A stretch of DNA of 64,000 nt from Roseateles hydrophilus (GTDB lineage: Bacteria; Pseudomonadota; Gammaproteobacteria; Burkholderiales; Burkholderiaceae_C), in the NCBI RefSeq assembly GCF_026712245.1, contig NZ_JAPPUY010000003.1:62001-126000 (forward strand), written 5' to 3'. The position numbers were made by a program, and so were the translations under genes. Under the pieces are notes generated by a model, which saw only the letters and a list, made by a program, of their open reading frames with translations, was not told where the DNA came from and searched no databases. Shown here piece after piece: positions 36,764-45,906 of the stretch. The stretch's first letter is position 1. Every line of letters begins with the position of its first letter.

Positions 36764-38934
36764 GGCAGGGGCAGCAGGCCTTCGGCGCGCACATGCCATG
36801 CGCCGTCCTTGGGGAATCCGGGGGCGGGTCCGGCCGGGGCACCGTCCCAGCCGCCAGCCATCAGGCCCAGCGCCATCAGGTAGGCGGCATTGGTGGGCAG
36901 GTAGGCCACGGCGCCCTCGGGGTCGCGCGGGCGGCGGCTGTAACCGCTGGGCATGAAATGGGCCGCCGCACGGGTGTTGCCGAGGATGGCCACGGCGCGC
37001 TCCGGCTCGCCCAGCCGCGCGGCCGTCAGTGCGCCCTGGCCCATCTGCCAGCTGACCCAGCCGCCATCCACGCCGCGCTGCTCGTGCACGGCATGGAAGG
37101 TGCGGCGGGCGGTCTCGATGTCGATCTTGTCCGTGGCCGGCAGATAGCCCAGCGCCAGCAGCATGGACGACGGCGCGCCGCGCTTGCCCGGGCCGAACAG
37201 GTTGCGGATGCCCTCGATCTCCAGGTACTTGCCGTCCTGCTGCGGCAACGGGGCGAGGTGCTTGATGACGTCGGCCCACTTCGGTTCGGGCGGCAGGCCT
37301 TGGCGCTGGCGCCACTGCTGCGCGACCTGCAGGCCGTAGTACCAGAAGGCCACCTCGAAGGTCGGGTTGCGCACCAGCTCGACGGACGTGCTTTCGCTGA
37401 CGTTCTTCAGCGGCGGCCCGAGGTGGTAGATGCCGGTGGCCGGGTCGCGGTGCGCGAACGAGGCCAGGAACTTGGCCGACTCGGCCACCAACGCGCCGTA
37501 GCGCGCCAGCGTCTCTTTCGTGGGCTTGGCGCGGTAGACCAGCTCGGCCAGGTAGATGGGGTTGGGCTGGTTCCAGATGATGTAGGGGTTGATGGCGCCG
37601 GGCGTGGGGCGGCCGTCCAGGCCCGACATCTTGGGCCAGCGCACGCCGTCGAAGCCCTCCTTCCTGGCCTGCGCGATGCCCTGGGGCAGCTGCCCCAGGT
37701 ACCAGGCCAGGCCCTTCTCCAGCAGGTCCACATGACCCCATTGGTAGAACTGCGCGGCGTGGAAGACATAGACCTCGGAGTTGTGCTTGCCGAACCAGCT
37801 CAGATGCTGCAGCCCGGTCTCGGCGGGCGGGAAGCTGCCGGCGTAGTTCACGCGCATCAGGTACAGCGACTGGATGGTGCGGCGCTCGATCTCCTGGGCG
37901 CGCGGGTCGGTGGCGGCGCTCAGATCCACCATGCCGCCCTTGGTCCAGTAGTCGCGCCAGGCCTGCTTGGACGATGCCAGCGTGCTGTCAACCGTCTCGT
38001 TGGGCGCCGGGTGCTCGGCGTCGGCAAACGCGGCCGTGAAAGCGATCGTGTCGCCCGTCGTCGCACGCAGCCGGTAGTCGTGCGGCGCGGCGAGCTGCGG
38101 CGTGGCGGCGCTGACCAGCTCGGCCGGCGTGCTCCAGCGCAGCTCGGTGTCGTAGCGCGTGCCGTCAGCCTCGCGGGCGATGCGGGCGTGGCCCGGGGCC
38201 ACCTGGGTCAGCGTGCTGCGGTGCTTCTCCGGCTGCTCCCAGATGAAGGGCGGCTTGTGCGCGATTGACGTGCGGTAGGCATACGGCAAGCGCACGCGCA
38301 CCTGCAGGTCGCCGCTGGCAATCAAGGGTGAGCGCGCCTGCACGGCCAGCACGGCGGCGCTGCCGTGGGCGGCGGTCGTCACCTCCAGCGGCTGGCCGCG
38401 CACCAGCAGGCGGCTGGTGACGATGCCGGTCCACAGGTCCAGCGTCTGGTGGATGCCGGCGATGTCTTCGCTGCGCAGCACCTCACCGTACAGCGTGAAC
38501 TGGAACTGGCCCAGCGGCATGGGCTGGGGGTTCTCGCGGTAGTAGCGACCGGCAGGGGTGTTCTGGTGGATGGGGTAGAGGATCTGGCGGCCGTGGAAGG
38601 GCACGGGCGCCAGCGTGTCCTCGAAGCGCAGGCCCTCGGGGTTGGGGAAGCTGTGCCAGCTCCAGGTGTTGCGCGTCTCCAGCGGCAGGCCGTTGTCGTA
38701 GTAGAGGCGCTCCAGGCTCTGCAGGCCGGTCACGTCTACGGTGACGGCGAAGTCGCCGTTGCCAACGGTCAGCGCGGACTCGGGGTTGAGGCCGGTGTTG
38801 CGCACCGCATGGCGGGCGACGACGGCGGCGCGGTCGATGCGGTCTGTGCGGTCGACAGGCTCGGCGGCCCGCAGCGGCGGCGCCGCCAGCGTCAGCAGGA
38901 TCGACAGGGACAGCAGAGGCGGGGCGAGGCGCAT
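36760..38934 (-). CDS. Secreted six-hairpin glycosidase-like protein
   Basis: This is a 724-residue protein started at the ATG at 38934 (MRLAPPLLSLSILLTLAAPP), which gives a clear signal peptide. The N-terminal half looks like a beta-sandwich (residues about 40-290). The C-terminal half looks like an alpha/alpha-six-barrel of the GH65/GH78/GH95 type, with QHLSWFGKHNSEVYVFHAAQFYQWGHVDLLEKGL. I cannot assign a GH family or substrate. Position in a pectin/arabinan operon suggests activity on a pectin side-chain sugar such as rhamnose or galacturonate. It overlaps the pectate lyase gene. Confidence 0.7.
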   Translation of the reverse strand: MRLAPPLLSLSILLTLAAPPLRAAEPVDRTDRIDRAAVVARHAVRNTGLNPESALTVGNGDFAVTVDVTGLQSLERLYYDNGLPLETRNTWSWHSFPNPEGLRFEDTLAPVPFHGRQILYPIHQNTPAGRYYRENPQPMPLGQFQFTLYGEVLRSEDIAGIHQTLDLWTGIVTSRLLVRGQPLEVTTAAHGSAAVLAVQARSPLIASGDLQVRVRLPYAYRTSIAHKPPFIWEQPEKHRSTLTQVAPGHARIAREADGTRYDTELRWSTPAELVSAATPQLAAPHDYRLRATTGDTIAFTAAFADAEHPAPNETVDSTLASSKQAWRDYWTKGGMVDLSAATDPRAQEIERRTIQSLYLMRVNYAGSFPPAETGLQHLSWFGKHNSEVYVFHAAQFYQWGHVDLLEKGLAWYLGQLPQGIAQARKEGFDGVRWPKMSGLDGRPTPGAINPYIIWNQPNPIYLAELVYRAKPTKETLARYGALVAESAKFLASFAHRDPATGIYHLGPPLKNVSESTSVELVRNPTFEVAFWYYGLQVAQQWRQRQGLPPEPKWADVIKHLAPLPQQDGKYLEIEGIRNLFGPGKRGAPSSMLLALGYLPATDKIDIETARRTFHAVHEQRGVDGGWVSWQMGQGALTAARLGEPERAVAILGNTRAAAHFMPSGYSRRPRDPEGAVAYLPTNAAYLMALGLMAGGWDGAPAGPAPGFPKDGAWHVRAEGLLPLP

Positions 38935-38992
38935 GGCGCACTCTCGCCGAAAACCCCGCGGCCAGGCGCGCAAGCGCGTGAGCGGATCGCGC

Positions 38993-39913
38993 TCAGTCGT
39001 CGTTGAACAGCGTCTCGGCCAGGTACAGCCCCGCCGCCACCGTCATGCCGAACAGGCTGCCCGACTGCGGCATGGCCATCAGCTCGGCGCTGCTCAGGCC
39101 CACGCGGGCGGTGGTGACGGCAATCTGGTCGCCGCCGGGGCCGCCCAGGGCAGGGCAGGTCACGTCGCGCACCGGCACGCTGTAGCGGGCCAGCAGGCGG
39201 CCGTCGGTGGCGTAGCGGGCCACGGCGCCGTTGCCCCATTCAGCGTTCCACAGGCAGCCCTGGGCGTCGATGGTGGAGCCGTCCGGGATGGCGGCCTCGC
39301 CGTCCTTCCTGACGAACACGCGCGGCTCGCTGACACGGGCGCTGGCCGAGTCGTAGTCGCACACCATGAGGCGGCGCGTCGGCGAATCGCAGTAGTACAG
39401 GCGCCGGCCGTCGGGGCTGAAGCAGATGCTGTTGGCGATGGCCACGCCGTCCAGCGGCAGGCGGCGCAGGCCGCGGGCGCGGCTGTACTGGTAGAAGCCG
39501 CCGATGGTGCGGCGCGGTTCGGCCTCGTCCAGCGTGCCGAAGACGAAGGCGCCACTGCGGTCGCAGCGGCCGTCGTTGGCGCGGGTGCTGGGCAGCTGGG
39601 CCTCCAGCGGCGCGAGTTCCTCGGGCTGGGCGTCGATGACGCCGGTGGCCTGCAGGTCGGGCAGCGTGAGGCGCGCCACACGCTTGGCCATGGCCAGGAT
39701 GAGCGCGCCGGAGCGGGCGTGCACGAAGCAGCCCACGCGCTCGGGCAGGCACACCTGCAACGTGGTGGCGGCGCCGGGCGTCCACGCGTGGATGCACGAG
39801 CCCTGGATGTCGGTCCACCACCAGCGGCCGCTGGGGGCGTGCCATTGCAGGCCTTCGCCGAGGCTGTTGGCTTGGGCCAGGGCGAGCGTGAAGGGGTGTG
39901 CTTGCGAGCTCAT
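38993..39913 (-). CDS. SMP-30 family sugar lactonase (L-arabinonolactonase)
   Basis: This beta-propeller lactonase of the SMP-30/gluconolactonase family is likely to open L-arabinono-1,4-lactone in the oxidative arabinose pathway. The 306 residues start at the ATG at 39913 overlapping the thioesterase stop. Conserved SMP-30 metal-site stretches are visible: LGEGLQWH near the N-terminus, then NDGRCDRSGAFVFGTLD and GVAIANSICFSPDGRRLYYCDSPTRR. Genomic context with arabinose dehydrogenase and dehydratase supports the arabinose assignment over glucose. Confidence 0.85.
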   Translation of the reverse strand: MSSQAHPFTLALAQANSLGEGLQWHAPSGRWWWTDIQGSCIHAWTPGAATTLQVCLPERVGCFVHARSGALILAMAKRVARLTLPDLQATGVIDAQPEELAPLEAQLPSTRANDGRCDRSGAFVFGTLDEAEPRRTIGGFYQYSRARGLRRLPLDGVAIANSICFSPDGRRLYYCDSPTRRLMVCDYDSASARVSEPRVFVRKDGEAAIPDGSTIDAQGCLWNAEWGNGAVARYATDGRLLARYSVPVRDVTCPALGGPGGDQIAVTTARVGLSSAELMAMPQSGSLFGMTVAAGLYLAETLFNDD

Positions 39914-40386
39914 GCGGACGGGGTGTCGGTGCGGGATTCGAGGGCGGCGCGGGCCTGCTTGCGCGCGATGGCCGAGGCGTGGCGCTGGCGCTCCTCGGGG
40001 GTGAAGGGGCGCAGCGGCGGCACGGGCACGGGCTTGTTGTCGTCGCCCACGGCCACCATCGTGAAGTAGCAGCTGTTCACATGCCGCGATTCCTGCGTAC
40101 GGATGTTCTCGGCGACGACCTTGATGCCCACTTCCATCGACGAGGTGCCGGTGTGGTTGACGCTGGCCAGGAAGGTCACCAGCTCGCCCACGTGGATGGG
40201 CTGGCGGAAGATGACGCGGTCCACCGACAGCGTGACGACGTAGCGGCCGGCATAGCGGCTGGCGCAGGCGTAGGCCACCTGGTCCAGCAGTTTGAGGATG
40301 TTGCCGCCGTGCACGTTGCCGGAGAAGTTGGCGGTGTCCGGCGTCATCAGCACGGTCATCGTCAGTTGGTGGGCGGGCAGGTCCAT
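39910..40386 (-). CDS. Acyl-CoA thioesterase (hot-dog fold)
   Basis: This 158-residue protein of the YciA/BFIT-like hot-dog thioesterase family hydrolyses acyl-CoA. Motifs are HQLTMTVLMTPDTANFSGNVHGGNILKLLDQVAYACASRYAG with the conserved HGG and the downstream LVTFLASVNHTGTSSMEVGIKV. It starts at the ATG at 40386 (MDLPAHQL). It is embedded in the leftward arabinose operon, between mutarotase and lactonase and overlapping the latter by 4 bp. That is an unexpected place for such an enzyme. The physiological substrate is unknown. Confidence 0.88.
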   Translation of the reverse strand: MDLPAHQLTMTVLMTPDTANFSGNVHGGNILKLLDQVAYACASRYAGRYVVTLSVDRVIFRQPIHVGELVTFLASVNHTGTSSMEVGIKVVAENIRTQESRHVNSCYFTMVAVGDDNKPVPVPPLRPFTPEERQRHASAIARKQARAALESRTDTPSA

Positions 40387-40402
40387 GCGCGGTCTCAGCG
40401 GT

Positions 40403-41473
40403 TCACGAGAAGCGGTGGATTGTGGTGCTGCGGAACACCTCGCCGGGGCGCAGCACGGTGCTGGGCCAGTCGGCGCCGGCTTCGTGGTGCGGCGAGTCGG
40501 GGTTGTGCTGGGTCTCCAGGCACAGGCCGTCGCCCTGGCGGTAGATGTGGCCACCCGGGCCGGCCAGCGTGCCGTCCAGGAAGTTGCCGGAGTAGAACTG
40601 CAGCGCGGGCTCGCTGGTCAGCACGTCCATGCGGCGGCCGCTGGTGGGGTCTTCCAGCGTGGCGGCGCGGCGCAGGCCGTCGGCGTCGGGCACGCCGTCC
40701 AGCAGCCAGTTGTGGTCATAGCCCTTGGCGCGCAGCAGCTGCGGGTGGGCCTGGCGGATGCGGGCCTCGATGACGGTCGCCGTGCGGAAGTCGAACGGCG
40801 TGCCGTCCACGGCGGCGTGCTGCAGCGGGATCAGGTGCGCATCCACCTCGCTGTAGCGCGACGCGGGAATCGTCAGGCGGTGGCCCAGCACGCTGCCGCG
40901 ACCGGCGAGGTTGAAGTAGTCGTGGTGCGTCAGGTTGACGACGGTGGCGCGGTCGGTCGTGGCCTCGTAGTCGACGCGCCAGCTGTTGTCCGTCGCGCTC
41001 AGCGCATAGCGCACGCGGACCTGCAGCTCGCCGGGGAAGCCCTGGTCGCCATGCGGGCTGGTGAGGCGCAAGCGCAGCGCTGCGGCTTCGCCCGCGAGCA
41101 GATCAGCAGGCGCGACGGGCTCGGCCTGCCAGAGCCGGTGGCCAAAGCCCTCGGTGCCACCGTGCAGGCAGTTGGGGCCGTCGTTGCGGGCCAGCGTGTG
41201 GGTCTCGCCGTCGAGCTCGAAGCTCGCCCCGGCGATGCGGTTGCCGTAGCGGCCAACGATGATGCCGAAGGACGGGTTGCGGTGGACGTAGTCGTCCAGG
41301 TTGTCAAAGCCCAGCACGACATTGCCTGCTGCGCCCTGCGCGTCGGGCACCCACAGGCCGGTGACGATGCCGCCCAGCGTGATGGCGGTGAGCTTCAGGC
41401 CCAGGCCGTTTTCCAACGTGTATTCGTGGACGACGCGGCCGTCGGGCAGGCGTCCGTATTCGCGGCATTCCAT
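40403..41473 (-). CDS. galM: Aldose 1-epimerase (mutarotase)
   Basis: This enzyme interconverts the alpha and beta anomers of aldoses, here probably arabinose or galactose released from side chains. It begins at the ATG at 41473 (MECREYGRLPDGR), giving 356 residues. Galactose-mutarotase motifs are FGIIVGRYGNRIAGA, NDGPNCLHGG and FNLAGRG; the catalytic His/Glu pair is likely in VNLTHHDYFNL and the C-terminal LQFYSGNFLDG. It follows the SDR gene directly (gap 2 bp). It would feed the dehydrogenase, which prefers one anomer. Confidence 0.9.
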   Translation of the reverse strand: MECREYGRLPDGRVVHEYTLENGLGLKLTAITLGGIVTGLWVPDAQGAAGNVVLGFDNLDDYVHRNPSFGIIVGRYGNRIAGASFELDGETHTLARNDGPNCLHGGTEGFGHRLWQAEPVAPADLLAGEAAALRLRLTSPHGDQGFPGELQVRVRYALSATDNSWRVDYEATTDRATVVNLTHHDYFNLAGRGSVLGHRLTIPASRYSEVDAHLIPLQHAAVDGTPFDFRTATVIEARIRQAHPQLLRAKGYDHNWLLDGVPDADGLRRAATLEDPTSGRRMDVLTSEPALQFYSGNFLDGTLAGPGGHIYRQGDGLCLETQHNPDSPHHEAGADWPSTVLRPGEVFRSTTIHRFS

Positions 41474-41475
41474 GA

Positions 41476-42246
41476 TCAAACCCACCCGCCGTCGACGATG
41501 AAATCCTGTGCGGTGCACATGGCGCTGTCGTCAGCAGCAAGGAACAAGGCCATGCTCGCAATGTGCTGCGGCATCAAGGGTCGGTTGATGCACTGACCCT
41601 TGGCGATCTCCTGCTTGGTCTCTTCGGTAACCCAGAGCTTCAATTGCTTCTCCGTCATCACCCAGCCTGGCACCAGCGTGTTGACGCGGATCCCGTGGAC
41701 GCCGAAGTCGCGCGCCAGGCAGCGCGTCAGGCCCTGCGCCGCAGCCTTGCTGGCCGTGTACGCGGGCATGCCGCCCTGCTTGAGCATCCAGCTGATGCTG
41801 CCGAAGTTGATGATGCTGCCGCCGCCCAGCGCCTTCATGTCGGGCAGCACGGCCTGCGCGGTGAAGAACTGGTGCTTGAGGTTGACGGCAGTGCTCGCAT
41901 CCCAGAACTCCGGCGTGGTGTCTTCGACCGCATGGCGCTTGTCATTGGCAGCGTTGTTCAGCAACACGCTGAACGGGCCGGTGCGTTCCCGCAATGCGGC
42001 GATCGCGGCGCGCAGCGAGTCGACGTTGGACAGGTCGGCGGCCGCGAACTGAGGCGCGTGGCGCGAGCCGGACAGGCGTGCGGCAAGAGCTTCCCCTTCG
42101 GCCGCGGCCAGGTCGATGAAAGCCACTTTGGCCCCCTGCGCGGCAAAGGCTTCCACCAGCGTTTCGCCGATGCCGGTGGCCCCGCCGGTGATCAGGACGC
42201 CCCGGTCCTGCAGGCTGGGGTACTGGGCGTAGGAACTCATCGACAT
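41476..42246 (-). CDS. SDR-family sugar dehydrogenase (probable L-arabinose 1-dehydrogenase)
   Basis: This short-chain dehydrogenase has 256 residues. The nucleotide-binding motif TGGATGIG is near residues 20-27, NNAAN near 91-95 and the catalytic YTASKAAAQ near 160-168, with SISW upstream for the catalytic serine. Context with a SMP-30 lactonase and 2-keto-3-deoxyarabonate dehydratase makes L-arabinose (or D-xylose) oxidation to the lactone the best guess. It is the first gene of the leftward operon; its ATG at 42246 is preceded by GGAG, and a second in-frame ATG follows 2 codons later. Confidence 0.82.
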   Translation of the reverse strand: MSMSSYAQYPSLQDRGVLITGGATGIGETLVEAFAAQGAKVAFIDLAAAEGEALAARLSGSRHAPQFAAADLSNVDSLRAAIAALRERTGPFSVLLNNAANDKRHAVEDTTPEFWDASTAVNLKHQFFTAQAVLPDMKALGGGSIINFGSISWMLKQGGMPAYTASKAAAQGLTRCLARDFGVHGIRVNTLVPGWVMTEKQLKLWVTEETKQEIAKGQCINRPLMPQHIASMALFLAADDSAMCTAQDFIVDGGWV

Positions 42247-42298
42247 GTCTCCGGTCGGAAGCTGCCCGGCTTCTTTGGCCAGGCGATGCCAAGATTAT

Positions 42299-42310
42299 TA
42301 GTCATACTTT
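42299..42310 (+). promoter_or_regulatory. GntR/FadR-type operator, copy 1
   Basis: TAGTCATACTTT, about 50 bp from the SDR start. The identical 12-mer recurs at 42363. Confidence 0.55.
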
Positions 42311-42362
42311 TTTGTTTGCAAAGCCGGCGATTTTCGGGTTAACCCCAATGATCTTGCTTAAA

Positions 42363-42374
42363 TAGTCATACTTT
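42363..42374 (+). promoter_or_regulatory. GntR/FadR-type operator, copy 2
   Basis: A second exact TAGTCATACTTT, about 90 bp from the dehydratase start. Two copies suggest co-operative control of both divergent promoters. Confidence 0.55.
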
Positions 42375-42461
42375 AATGGAGGCATGCCGACGACGACAGC
42401 CGGCCGTGCGCCGCGTCACGCCGGTGCTTGATCCAACTTCCCCAGAGACAAGGGACCGCAC

Positions 42462-43391
42462 ATGAGCGCCTCCACCTCCCGCCCGTACCGCGGCGTCTTC
42501 CCGGTCGTGCCGACCATCTTCAACGCCGACGGCACGCTGGACCTGCCCGGCCAGTTGCGCTGCGTGGACTTCATGATCGACGCCGGCTCCACGGGCCTGT
42601 GCATCCTGGCCAACTTCTCCGAGCAGTTCGTGCTGTCGGACGCCGAGCGCGAGACGCTGACCCGCGCCATCCTGGGCCACGTCGCCGGCCGCGTGCCCGT
42701 CATCGTCACGACGACGCACTATTCGACGCAGATCTGCATCGAGCGCAGCCAACTCGCGCAACAGCTCGGCGCAGCGATGGTCATGGTCATGCCGCCGTAC
42801 CACGGCGCCACCTTCCGCGTGTCGGAAGGCCAGATCGAGAGCTTCTACCAGCGCCTGTCCGACGCGATCTCGATCCCGATCATGATCCAGGACGCGCCGG
42901 TGGCCGGCACGCCGCTGTCGGTGCCGCTGCTGGCGCGCATGGCGCAGAACATCACCAACGTGAAGTACTTCAAGCTGGAGATGCCGCAGGCCGCCGCCAA
43001 GATGCGCGAGCTGATCCGCGTGGGCGGCGCGGCGATTGAAGGCCCGTGGGACGGCGAGGAAGCCATCACGCTGCTGGCCGACCTGGACGCCGGTGCCACC
43101 GGCGCGATGACCGGCGGCGGCTTCCCCGACGGCATCCGCAAGATCTTCGACGCCTTCCACGCCGGCGACCGCGAGACCGCCGTCGTCGAGTACGGCCGCT
43201 GGCTGCCGCTGATCAACTACGAGAACCGCCAGGGCGGCATCCTGACCGCCAAGGCGCTGATGAAGGAAGGCGGCGTCATCAAGAGCGATGCGCCGCGCCA
43301 CCCCTTCCCCGAGATGAGCCCCGAGACGCGTGCCGGCCTGCTGGATGCGGCCAAGCGCCTCGACCCCCTCGTGCTTCGCTGGGGCAAGTAA
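42462..43391 (+). CDS. 2-keto-3-deoxy-L-arabonate dehydratase
   Basis: This DapA-superfamily TIM-barrel enzyme probably removes water from 2-keto-3-deoxyarabonate to give 2-oxoglutarate semialdehyde in the oxidative arabinose pathway. The 309 residues match the known enzyme in length. The Schiff-base lysine lies in NVKYFKLE (candidate K171, with K168 next to it). Other family motifs are VVPTIFNADGTLDLPG and MVMPPYHGATFRVSEGQ. It is the first gene of the rightward operon, and its stop overlaps the next start (TAATG). Confidence 0.88.
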   Translation: MSASTSRPYRGVFPVVPTIFNADGTLDLPGQLRCVDFMIDAGSTGLCILANFSEQFVLSDAERETLTRAILGHVAGRVPVIVTTTHYSTQICIERSQLAQQLGAAMVMVMPPYHGATFRVSEGQIESFYQRLSDAISIPIMIQDAPVAGTPLSVPLLARMAQNITNVKYFKLEMPQAAAKMRELIRVGGAAIEGPWDGEEAITLLADLDAGATGAMTGGGFPDGIRKIFDAFHAGDRETAVVEYGRWLPLINYENRQGGILTAKALMKEGGVIKSDAPRHPFPEMSPETRAGLLDAAKRLDPLVLRWGK

Positions 43392-44323
43392 TGCGCGCGC
43401 TGTGGGCGCTGGTGGCGACACTGGCGCTGTGCCTGGCCGCACGCGTCGACGCCGTCGAGCCGCCGCAGGCCGAGCCCGGCGCGCACGACCCGACGCTGCT
43501 GATCCAGGCCGACCGCTGGTTCGTCTTCACGACCGGCAAGGGCCTGCAGCGCCTGGCGTCCGGCGACCGGGGCAAGACCTGGCAGCGCCTGGCGCCGGTG
43601 TTCGAGCAGGCGCCCGCCTGGTGGGCGCAGGCCGTGCCCGAGCACAAGGGGCTGGACGTCTGGGCGCCCAAGGTGTTCCAGCACCAGGGCCGCACCTGGC
43701 TGCTGTACTCCATCTCCACCTTCGGCAAGAACCGCTCGGCCATCGGCCTGGCCAGCAGTGACCGGCCGGACGGCAGCGAGTGGCGCGATGACGGTCTCGT
43801 CGTGCAGAGCGTGGCGACGGACAACTTCAACGCGATCGACCCCGACCTCTTCGTCGACACCGACGGCAAGCTCTGGCTGAGCTACGGCTCCTTCTGGGGC
43901 GGGTTGCGGCTGACGCAGCTGGACGCCGCGACGCTCAAGCCCATCGGCAGCACGCGCTTCATCGCGCGCAGCCCGGCCATCGAAGCGCCGACGATCGTGC
44001 GGCGCGGCGACTGGGTCTACCTGTTCGCGTCCTACGACCTGTGCTGCAAGGGCGCCGACAGCACCTACAACGTCCGCGTGGGCCGTGCGCGCGCCGTGAC
44101 CGGGCCTTACCTGGACCGCGACGGCCGCGACCTGATGGACGGCGGCGGCACCCAGCTGCTGGCCGCCACCGGCACGCGCTGGAAGGGGCCGGGGCACCAG
44201 GACGTCGTCGGCGACGTGATGGTGCACCACGCCTACGACACCGAACGCGGCGGCAAGCCGCATCTGCGCATCGCGCGACTGAGCTGGTCCGCCGACGGCT
44301 GGCCCGTGATCCAAGAAGAATGA
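43391..44323 (+). CDS. GH43 arabinan endo-1,5-alpha-L-arabinosidase
   Basis: This secreted GH43-type five-blade beta-propeller has 310 residues. The first 22 residues (MRALWALVATLALCLAARVDA) form a signal peptide. The GH43 catalytic triad is visible: AHDPTLL (general base), FNAIDPDLF (pKa modulator) and AIEAPTIV (general acid). It should cut alpha-1,5-arabinan chains in pectin. The ATG overlaps the dehydratase stop by one base, so it is coupled. FASYDLCCKGADSTYNVRVGRA is the typical arabinanase signature. Confidence 0.92.
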   Translation: MRALWALVATLALCLAARVDAVEPPQAEPGAHDPTLLIQADRWFVFTTGKGLQRLASGDRGKTWQRLAPVFEQAPAWWAQAVPEHKGLDVWAPKVFQHQGRTWLLYSISTFGKNRSAIGLASSDRPDGSEWRDDGLVVQSVATDNFNAIDPDLFVDTDGKLWLSYGSFWGGLRLTQLDAATLKPIGSTRFIARSPAIEAPTIVRRGDWVYLFASYDLCCKGADSTYNVRVGRARAVTGPYLDRDGRDLMDGGGTQLLAATGTRWKGPGHQDVVGDVMVHHAYDTERGGKPHLRIARLSWSADGWPVIQEE

Positions 44324-44336
44324 ACCGGAGACTGCC

Positions 44337-45428
<1,092 letters not shown>

Positions 45429-45450
45429 GGATGGCTTGGTGGCAAGGCCC

Positions 45451-45875
45451 ATGCCGGGAATTCGCCCCGGCGGGCGACCTACTTTCTGGGCGACCAGAAA
45501 GTAGGCAAAGAGTCGCCCCTGCAAAACCGCCCCTGCGGGGTTCCCTGCGATGCTCGGAACCCGGGGCCGCGCCCAACTCACTTCGCTACGCTCCGTTCAA
45601 ACAAAGGGGCGCGAAGTCAGCTGTCGAGGCTCGCTGCGCTCGCGCCCCGGGCTCCTGCGCTTCTCGGCGGTTTAGAAGGGGAGTGAAGGAACAGCCGAAC
45701 AGCCCCATCGCCAAGCCCGTAAGCCCTTCGCTGCGAGGTATTTCTCTTCCCCCCTCTGAGCAGCGCAGGGAACCCCGAGCAACGCGAGGGGCGGGCGGAT
45801 CGGGGGTCGTTTCTTTGCCTACTTTCTTGTCGACACAAGAAAGTAGGTCGCCCGCCCGGGCGAACTCCGGGCACC
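45451..45875. repeat. 425-bp inverted-repeat element (MITE-like), non-coding
   Basis: The two ends are inverted copies of each other over more than 35 bp (CGGGCGACCTACTTTCT at the left, its complement at the right). Similarity continues inward in patches (AAAGTAGGCAAAGA near both ends; GGGGTTCCCTGCG at 45538-45550 and inverted near 45770). Each end also contains its own hairpin: CCTACTTTCTGG/CCAGAAAGTAGG (45478-45505) and CCTACTTTCTTGT/ACAAGAAAGTAGG (45818-45847). No gene is inside. Such paired hairpin elements with this AAAGTAGG core are common in Burkholderiales genomes, as I recall. It splits the transporter operon. Confidence 0.75.
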
Positions 45876-45906
45876 ACACGTGGCAACAGCCCAAAGAGGC
45901 CACACC

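Larger units (their letters stand above)
42247..42461. promoter_or_regulatory. Divergent promoter region of the two arabinose operons
   Basis: This 215-bp region separates the leftward and rightward operons. It contains two copies of TAGTCATACTTT (42299-42310 and 42363-42374), 64 bp apart in the same orientation, and an AT-rich stretch between. TAGTCATAC fits the FadR-subfamily GntR consensus TNGTNNNACNA except for the last base. The FadR-type regulator at 53355 is the likely ligand-responsive repressor. The start of the dehydratase gene has AAGGGA as ribosome-binding site. Confidence 0.65.

Noticed and set aside
35504-38934. A single fused pectate lyase-glycosidase protein
   Set aside because: The long frame at 35504-37741 arises only because the upstream region is open in that frame. 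The pectate lyase has its own signal peptide and an ATG overlapping the previous stop by 4 bp.
45451-45875. CRISPR array in the repeat-rich intergenic region
   Set aside because: The repeats are inverted, only two per type, and not regularly spaced.
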